Source of the DNA: Anaerolineae bacterium
GTDB taxonomy: Bacteria; Chloroflexota; Anaerolineae; Anaerolineales; Villigracilaceae
NCBI GenBank assembly: GCA_022013685.1
Contig: JAKLPV010000085.1
Span: forward strand, 1 to 64,000
DNA: 64,000 bases
Direction of reading: 5' to 3'
In this document: positions 57,994 to 64,000 of the stretch, piece after piece
Layout: each line of letters begins with the position of its first letter
Position numbering within the stretch: the first letter of the stretch is position 1
Notes under the pieces: generated by a model
The model's input: only the letters and a program-made list of their open reading frames with translations
Databases searched by the model: none
What the model was told of the DNA's origin: nothing
Translations under genes and position numbers: made by a program

Positions 57994-59181
57994 TTAGGGC
58001 ATGCTCGGGAGCATATCGCCGATGACTGGGGCCGCAAACAAACCGATCAGGCACATGACGATAAAGATCAGGATGCCCGGCAAGAAAACCACCATGAGCG
58101 CCCGCGAGGTATCCATGTAATGGGCTGCTTTCAGGGCGCGCACGTTCAAAACAATCGAATAAATACCGATTAAAATTGAAAGGCAGTTAACCAGCGGGAT
58201 GGCGCTGATAACCGTTGAGATCAAGGTCAGCGGGGCAAGGTAAGCGCCGAGCGCATAAACCGTGCGGGTATAAGTACCACCGCCGCCCAGGGCTTTGGCG
58301 ATCAAAAACTGAACTCCGCCATTGATCATTAAACCCAATACCGCCGAAATACAGCTCAGAATTGCTCCTGCTCCCCCAAGGATGACCAGGAACATGGTTT
58401 GATCGACCGTTCCCAGGATTTGTTGAAATTCGGGCTGATTAAGAACTCCGCTGGTCAGCGCTGCAATCGGCAGCAGCAGCCCTGAGATCAAGCCGATATA
58501 GCCCATCCACTCATAGGCGCGGCCCTGGGTGGCATGAGGATCAAGCAGCAGCGCCTGGTATTCGCGCTCGTTGCCATTGGTCAGCGCGGTCAACCAGACG
58601 TCGAAAAAGCTGTAAGATGGGCTGGGCGGCTTGCTCTCAACAGCCGTTACTTCTGGAGACGGTTCGTATTGCCACTCTGTGGTTTTTGGCGCTTGCTGCT
58701 GTTCGATGGCGTCCCAATCGATATTTGAAACAGGTGCTGCTTCATCGTCCCAATCAATGGCAGAAGTAGACTCGCTTTCCCATTGTATGGCCGCGGGCTG
58801 TGACCGGGCGGGTTGGTCGTTCCAATCAAAAGCGGAGTTGCTTTCAGTGTCGTCTGCCTCGGGTTCGGCAAATGTGGCCGGTTTTGAGTTCCAGTCGAAG
58901 GCGGGTTTTGTTTCAACAGGCGCGGGCGGCGGGCTGGAATCAGAGAGCCGCGTGCGCATAATCGCCAGCGCTTTTTCAGCCTGCGGGTTGCCGGGGTTGG
59001 CCTTCAGGCACAACTCCAAGACCTTGACGCGTTTTTCGAGCGTCTCAAGCGTTTCGGCGTACCAAAACCAGGCCGAAACATCCTGCGGATTGCTACGCAA
59101 CAAGGTTTCGAGCATTCCCCGCGCTTCAAGTTTCTGTCCTTGCTTGATCAGGTTGATTGCGTCCTGCAAAATTGTGGCCAT
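57994..59181 (-). CDS. TPR-containing Yip1-family membrane protein
   Basis: N-terminal TPR-like region, DUF/Yip1 TM domain (YTRTVYALGAYLAPLTLISTVISAIPLVNCLSILIGIYSIVLNVRALKAAH). Confidence 0.8.
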   Translation of the reverse strand: MATILQDAINLIKQGQKLEARGMLETLLRSNPQDVSAWFWYAETLETLEKRVKVLELCLKANPGNPQAEKALAIMRTRLSDSSPPPAPVETKPAFDWNSKPATFAEPEADDTESNSAFDWNDQPARSQPAAIQWESESTSAIDWDDEAAPVSNIDWDAIEQQQAPKTTEWQYEPSPEVTAVESKPPSPSYSFFDVWLTALTNGNEREYQALLLDPHATQGRAYEWMGYIGLISGLLLPIAALTSGVLNQPEFQQILGTVDQTMFLVILGGAGAILSCISAVLGLMINGGVQFLIAKALGGGGTYTRTVYALGAYLAPLTLISTVISAIPLVNCLSILIGIYSIVLNVRALKAAHYMDTSRALMVVFLPGILIFIVMCLIGLFAAPVIGDMLPSMP

Positions 59182-59210
59182 CTACCCTCCGATAATCCTG
59201 ATTACACCAA

Positions 59211-60539
59211 TTAAAACACAGAAACCCCATGTTTTAATATCAAAAGCATGAACCAGTACAAAAATCCCGGCAGGCCTTTAGGCGCAAAGAACAGGGTGCG
59301 GGATGTCTTGCCCTCGGGCGTAATGCCGCACTCGAGCCATAACTCGCCCGGCAGGTTGCCCTGCGCCTTGAGCAAAAGAGACTGAGCGTAGTCGAAGCCC
59401 CCCTCAGCCTGTGATACCGTTTCCCAGCCGCTCACAAGCGGAAGTTTTTTGGACCGCAATATCTCCCGATATTGCAGTTTTCCAACGTCGGGAGACGTTG
59501 GAGTCCGCGCCAAAACCCGGTAATCAACCAAGAACCCCTCATGCTTCATGCGCACATGCTCCCGGCCAGAATCCAGCCAGACGCGCTCGATCCGTCGCGG
59601 GTCAAGGTCGGCCAGGGACCGACGCACGGCCTCGGCGTAGTCCAATGGCTCGATCAACGGGAACAGGCGCCGGGCGGTTGGTTCCAGCACCAGGCTGTCG
59701 TTCTGAAGTCCCTCGACGAGCGGAAGCGCGTACGAGAACTCGACGGGAGTCAATTTGTCGATCATAAAAGCCATCACGACCGGCGGAATAAACGGCAGCA
59801 GCAGGGTTTTGCGTTTCAAGCCGCGGATCCGGGCGAATTCTTCCATGACTTCGATGTAGCTGCGCGATTTTTCGCAGCCCAGTTCGATGATTTCGCCGCG
59901 GCATTCGGGTGCGACCAGGGCCGCCAGCAGATATTCGATGATGTCGCTGGTCGCGATCGGCTGCGAGCGGTGCCGCAGCCAGTCTGGTCCGACCATCAAC
60001 GGGAATTGCTCGGCGATAAAGCGGATCATCTCAAAAGAGACGCTGCCCGGCCCGGCGATCACCCCGGCCCGGAACTCTGTGACCGGTACCCCCGCTTCGC
60101 GCAAAGCGACTCCGCTTTCGATGCGTGAGAGCAAGTGCATGGCCAGTTTTTCGCGCGGGTCGGCCAGCCCGCCAACGTAAATGATGTGCTCGACCCCGGC
60201 TTTCTTTGCCGCCCCGGCAAAATTGCGCGCCGATTCAAGGTCGATGCGCTGGTAGCCATGCCCGGCAGCCATGCTGTGGATCAGGTAATAAGCCGTGCTG
60301 ACGCCCTGCATCGCGGCCGACAGGCTTGCGGGGCGGGTCACGTCTCCGGCCACGACCTCAACCTGCGAGAACCAGGCGCGATGACGCAATTTCTGAGGGT
60401 CGCGCGCCAGGCAGCGCACCTGGTATCCGTTTTCGAGCAGGCGTGGGATCAGGCGGCTGGCGATATAGCCGGTTGCTCCGCTAACGAGGACGAGGGGGTT
60501 GGGTGATTTTGTAATTAGGTGATTAGGTGATTTGGTCAA
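59211..60539 (-). CDS. SDR-family NAD(P)-binding protein with shortened DUF2867-like C-terminus, carrying in-frame repeat inserts
   Basis: VLVSGATGYIASRLIPRLLENGYQVRCLARDPQKL; paralogous to 60678-62174. Confidence 0.85.
   Translation of the reverse strand: MTKSPNHLITKSPNPLVLVSGATGYIASRLIPRLLENGYQVRCLARDPQKLRHRAWFSQVEVVAGDVTRPASLSAAMQGVSTAYYLIHSMAAGHGYQRIDLESARNFAGAAKKAGVEHIIYVGGLADPREKLAMHLLSRIESGVALREAGVPVTEFRAGVIAGPGSVSFEMIRFIAEQFPLMVGPDWLRHRSQPIATSDIIEYLLAALVAPECRGEIIELGCEKSRSYIEVMEEFARIRGLKRKTLLLPFIPPVVMAFMIDKLTPVEFSYALPLVEGLQNDSLVLEPTARRLFPLIEPLDYAEAVRRSLADLDPRRIERVWLDSGREHVRMKHEGFLVDYRVLARTPTSPDVGKLQYREILRSKKLPLVSGWETVSQAEGGFDYAQSLLLKAQGNLPGELWLECGITPEGKTSRTLFFAPKGLPGFLYWFMLLILKHGVSVF
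59381..59410. repeat. Family 1 palindrome fragment, intragenic
   Basis: ACTGAGCGTAGTCGAAGCCCCCCTCAGCCT; encodes EGGFDYAQS in frame. Confidence 0.6.
59451..59506. repeat. Structured palindromic element (family 2), copy B, intragenic
   Basis: GGACC-GCAATATC(TCCC)GATATTGC-agttt-TCCAACGTC(GGGA)GACGTTGGA-GTCC. Confidence 0.78.
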
Positions 60540-60540
60540 G
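60505..60540. repeat. Degenerate octanucleotide array overlapping a gene start
   Basis: GTGATTTT GTAATTAG GTGATTAG GTGATTTG; encodes MTKSPNHLITKSPN. Confidence 0.55.
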
Positions 60541-60567
60541 GGAGTACCTGTAAAAAGTGATTATTCA

Positions 60568-60668
60568 AGTCCTGAGCGGAGGGCGTAGCCCGTAGTCGAA
60601 GGGCGGTTGTAGCAAGAAACGTCCTTCGACTGCACTCCTCGCTATCGTTCGTCGCTCCGCTCAGGACT
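60568..60668. repeat. Dispersed intergenic palindromic repeat (family 1)
   Basis: AGTCCTGAGCGGAGGGCG...GTCGAAGGGC...CCTTCGACTGC...GCTCCGCTCAGGACT. Confidence 0.8.
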
Positions 60669-60677
60669 GGATACTGG

Positions 60678-62174
60678 TTACTGTTTACTAATTTCTTCTG
60701 CCCTCTCCACCAATCTGCGCAACATGCCATCGAAGATAAAGCGATGGGCGGGCCACATGGCATACCAGTAAAGATAACCGAACAGTCCGCGTGGGGCGAA
60801 ATAAGCGATCTGGATAAAAAGGTTTTTGCCGTTTTCCTGCGGCAGTATGTCGAATTCTAGCCAGGCCTTGCCGGGCACTTTCATCTCGGCTCGCAGGCGC
60901 ATACAGCGCCCCGGCGTGAGCGATTCGACCCGCCAGAAATCGAGCGATTCTCCGGCGCGCAGATCGTCGGGGTGCCGCCGTCCGCGCCGCAGGCCGACCC
61001 CACCGACAGCTTTGTCCATCCAGCCGCGGATGGCCCAGGCCCAGTCCATGTACATCCAGCCGCGCTCACCGCCGATACCGCTAAAGGAGCGGAAGATGGC
61101 TTCAGGCGAAAGATCGGTCAGCGTCTGACGTTTTTCCATGAACATGCCTTCTTCCAGTTTGAACTGGTAAGGCTGCACGTCGCCTGCGCTGGTGACCAAT
61201 GCGTCACTCCAGGAGGTTTCGATGTCACCGTTCTCGATCTTGACCAAGGCGTAGCGCACGGCAGTCTGGAAGTCGAGTGGCTCGATCTGCGGGAAAAGTT
61301 TGCGAGCCAGGTCGTCATGCACAACACTTTCGATGTGCAGGCCTTCGATCAGCGGCAAAACCGTCTGATACGAGACCGGTGTGACCATGTGTACCCAATA
61401 AGCTGAGAGATGCGGAGCATAGATCGGGGTTGGGATCAGCAAACGTTTGAATCCACGTTCGCGTGAGTAGCCCAGCAGCATGTCCGCGTAGGTCAACTGG
61501 GTTGCGCCGCCGACCTCGATCAGTTTGCCGATGCTTTCAGGGTTTTCAAGCGCAGCGATCAGGTAGCTGAGCGCATCACGGATGGCGATTGGTTGGGCTT
61601 TGGCAAAAAACCAGCTCGGGCAAATGAACACCGGCTGGAGCTCGGCCAGGTAGCGCACCATTTCGAAGAGCGCACTGCCCGAGCCGACGATCATACCGGC
61701 GCGCAGTTCCGTCACAGGCACGCGCCCCTGACGCAGGATGTAGCCCGTTTCGTGGCGCGAACGAAGGTATGACGAGAGTTGGGCGGTTGGGTCAACCAGT
61801 TCGCCCAGGTAGATGATGCGGTCGATGTTGGCCTGGTCGGCGGCGCGGGCGAAGTTGCGGGCGGCGGTCATATCGCGCTCGGCGGTGATCTTTCCGCCCT
61901 GGCGTCCGTGGATCAGGTAATAGGCGGTCGAAACATCCTCCAATGCGGCGGCCAGGCTGGCCGGGTCGAGCGCGTCAGCCTGGACTACTTCCACTTTATC
62001 GAGCCAGGGCCGTCCTTGCAGCCTGGCCGGGTCGCGCACCAGTACCCGCAGTGTGTAGCCGGCTTCGATCAGGCGCGGAATCAAACGTCCGCCGATATAA
62101 CCGGTCGGGCCGGTGACGAGAATTTTCTTGGCTTGGATCATGGCATTCTTTCGTAATTTGGTGACATCAGGCAA
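60678..62174 (-). CDS. SDR-family oxidoreductase with DUF2867 domain
   Basis: ILVTGPTGYIGGRLIPRLIEAGYTLRVLVRDPARL; C-terminal GKAWLEFDILPQENGKNLFIQIAYFAPRGLFGYLYWYAMWPAHRFIF. Confidence 0.9.
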   Translation of the reverse strand: MPDVTKLRKNAMIQAKKILVTGPTGYIGGRLIPRLIEAGYTLRVLVRDPARLQGRPWLDKVEVVQADALDPASLAAALEDVSTAYYLIHGRQGGKITAERDMTAARNFARAADQANIDRIIYLGELVDPTAQLSSYLRSRHETGYILRQGRVPVTELRAGMIVGSGSALFEMVRYLAELQPVFICPSWFFAKAQPIAIRDALSYLIAALENPESIGKLIEVGGATQLTYADMLLGYSRERGFKRLLIPTPIYAPHLSAYWVHMVTPVSYQTVLPLIEGLHIESVVHDDLARKLFPQIEPLDFQTAVRYALVKIENGDIETSWSDALVTSAGDVQPYQFKLEEGMFMEKRQTLTDLSPEAIFRSFSGIGGERGWMYMDWAWAIRGWMDKAVGGVGLRRGRRHPDDLRAGESLDFWRVESLTPGRCMRLRAEMKVPGKAWLEFDILPQENGKNLFIQIAYFAPRGLFGYLYWYAMWPAHRFIFDGMLRRLVERAEEISKQ

Positions 62175-62240
62175 GAATATATCATGATTGGGTGTAGAAT
62201 CGCTTTCAAGCTACTCTCAAAATTCATCATAGGCCATAAC

Positions 62241-63446
62241 ATGAAAAAACTGCAACTACCGCGTAACGTTTGGGTGCTGACCGCAACATCTTTCCTGACT
62301 GACATATCCTCTGAAATGATCGCCAACCTGATGCCGCTCTTCCTGAGCAATGTGCTGGGGGTTGGCACGGCCCTGATCGGCCTGATCGATGGGATCGCCG
62401 AATCGACCGCCAGCCTGATGAAACTGTATTCAGGCGCGCTCTCGGACAAACTCGGCCAGCGCAAATGGCTGACCGTTGCCGGGTATGCCCTTTCGACTTT
62501 TGCCAAGCCGTTTCTGTATTTTGCCAATACCTGGGGATGGGTGTTGGGTGTGCGCTTTGTGGATCGGGTGGGCAAAGGAATTCGCACTGCGCCGCGCGAT
62601 GCCTTGTTGGCGGGCAGTATCGATGAAAAGCAGCGCGGGCTGGCTTTTGGTCTGCACCGTGCGGGGGATACAGCCGGGGCCTTCATTGGACTGGCGATTG
62701 CTGCGCTGGTCATTTATTTCACCCAACAGGGCGCGGCCCAACTGAATCGGGCAACTTTCCAGACGATTGTGCTGATTTCCATCATCCCGGCCCTGCTGGC
62801 AGTCCTGGTGCTGGCTTTTTTTGCGAATGAAGTCAAGGTTGCCAAAAAGTCGAACGTGCCCACCTTCAGTTTTGCAGGGTTTGATAAACGTTTCAAATTG
62901 TTCTTGCTGGCCTCGATTCTGTTTACCCTGGGGAATTCATCCGATTCGTTCATCATCCTGCGCGGCCAGGAACGCGGATTAAACCTGCTGCAAGTGATGG
63001 GCATGCTGCTGACCTTCAATGCAGTCTATACGATACTCTCGGGTCCGCTGGGCGCACTTTCAGACAAACTGGGGCGCCGTAAATTGATTTTTACCGGCTG
63101 GCTGTTTTATGCCCTGGTCTACATCGGATTTTCACTCTCGCAAAGCGGCGCGCACGTTTGGGCTTTGTTCGGCCTGTATGGCGTCTACTATGCCATGACC
63201 GAGGGGGCTGCCAAAGCCTTCGTGGCTGACCTGGTTCCCGATGAAATGCGCGGACGGGCCTATGGCTTGTATCACGCCGCCCTGGCGCTCGCGGCTTTTC
63301 CGGCTTCGCTGATCGCCGGCCTGCTCTGGCAGGGGTTCGGCTCCTGGCCCGGCTTGGGGCCTTCCGCGCCTTTTATTTTTGGGGCGGCCATGTCACTGGC
63401 GGCCTTGGCTGTATTTACAGTACAATCAACCATCCATGAAAATTAG
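62241..63446 (+). CDS. MFS transporter
   Basis: 12-TM MFS; LTDISSEMIANLMPLFLSNVLGVGTALIGLIDG, DRVGKGIRTAPRDALLAGS, GALSDKLGRRKLIFTGW. Confidence 0.9.
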   Translation: MKKLQLPRNVWVLTATSFLTDISSEMIANLMPLFLSNVLGVGTALIGLIDGIAESTASLMKLYSGALSDKLGQRKWLTVAGYALSTFAKPFLYFANTWGWVLGVRFVDRVGKGIRTAPRDALLAGSIDEKQRGLAFGLHRAGDTAGAFIGLAIAALVIYFTQQGAAQLNRATFQTIVLISIIPALLAVLVLAFFANEVKVAKKSNVPTFSFAGFDKRFKLFLLASILFTLGNSSDSFIILRGQERGLNLLQVMGMLLTFNAVYTILSGPLGALSDKLGRRKLIFTGWLFYALVYIGFSLSQSGAHVWALFGLYGVYYAMTEGAAKAFVADLVPDEMRGRAYGLYHAALALAAFPASLIAGLLWQGFGSWPGLGPSAPFIFGAAMSLAALAVFTVQSTIHEN

Positions 63447-64000
63447 CATTCAAAGCCTTGCCAACCTGCCACTATTATGGGTCTGCCTTGCCTTCCTGTC
63501 CGGCATATTGCTCGGAGCGCAGGTACTTTTGCCTGTCAAATTTTGGCTTTTGCTGGCCGCTGTCGGGCTGGCCGCCGGGATACTCTTGCGCCTGCTCAAC
63601 AAGAACGGCGCTATCCTTCTGGCCATCCTGCCCTTTTTCCTGTTTGCGGGCGCGGCGCGTTACCAGTTTGTTCAGCCGAGCGTTACCCCAGAAGACCTGA
63701 TCTATTACAACGACTTTCCACGCACGATCTGGGTCACCGGTTCGCTGGTCGAACCGCCCGATGTGCGCGACACGTACCAGAACCTGCGCGTCAAAGTCCA
63801 CGCCGTCGATTTTGGCGATGGCGATATTGCCATCAGCGGCATGTTGCTCATCCGCAGCCGTTATGAACAAGACTTGCAATACGGTGACTTGATCCGCGCG
63901 CGCGGCGACCTCGAGACTCCCGCCGAGAGCGAGGTTTTTTCTTATCGCGATTATCTCTCCCTGCACGGCATTCACAGCGTCATGCGCGCTGCGCGCGTTA
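63436..64000 (+). CDS. comEC: ComEC/Rec2-family protein, N-terminal part (runs off the window)
   Basis: Own translation from ATG 63436 (overlaps MFS stop): MKISIQSLANLPLLWVCLAFLSGILLGAQ...DYLSLHGIHSVMRAARV, DUF4131-like; open to window end. Confidence 0.75.
   Translation, partial: MKISIQSLANLPLLWVCLAFLSGILLGAQVLLPVKFWLLLAAVGLAAGILLRLLNKNGAILLAILPFFLFAGAARYQFVQPSVTPEDLIYYNDFPRTIWVTGSLVEPPDVRDTYQNLRVKVHAVDFGDGDIAISGMLLIRSRYEQDLQYGDLIRARGDLETPAESEVFSYRDYLSLHGIHSVMRAARV

Noticed and set aside
1-64000. CRISPR array or cas genes
   Set aside because: No regularly spaced direct repeats with unique spacers; the repeats seen are palindromic dispersed or short-period arrays.
1-64000. tRNA or rRNA genes
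   Set aside because: No T-loop GGTTCGAATCC-type cloverleaf or rRNA-like conserved blocks recognised by eye; a tRNAscan would be needed to be certain.

Overview
GC-rich chromosomal window whose gene content suggests a Chloroflexota (Anaerolineae-like) bacterium; that placement is inference. I found no rRNA, tRNA, CRISPR array or prophage. Supported blocks, in order: (1) a glycan-catabolic cluster (GPH transporter, esterase, PHP metallohydrolase, GH38 alpha-mannosidase); (2) P450, old yellow enzyme, PfpI; (3) GH13 amylase and TetR regulator with two ATACC-type operators; (4) methylmalonyl-CoA epimerase and a large alpha-2-macroglobulin-like lipoprotein; (5) surE, ATL, AI-2E transporter, clpC, ugd, rhomboid, gmk; (6) polar amino-acid ABC transporter; (7) an alternative complex III (act) cluster with extra c-type cytochromes and no visible actF; (8) ECF sigma/anti-sigma next to a DUF4097 protein; (9) RNase H, VanZ, SET-domain and TPR genes; (10) a btuFCD-type operon behind a cobalamin riboswitch; (11) two tandem SDR/DUF2867 paralogues, an MFS gene and the start of comEC. 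The most unusual signal is a ~55-bp structured palindromic element (outer stem plus two hairpins with covarying stems). It occurs twice, in opposite orientations relative to the host gene, and both copies are read in frame inside unrelated protein genes (52955-53009 and 59451-59506). It resembles the idea of Rickettsia palindromic elements. A second dispersed palindrome family (CCTGAGCGGAG...CTTCGACTNCGCTCAGG) and degenerate 7-8-mer arrays mark many gene borders.
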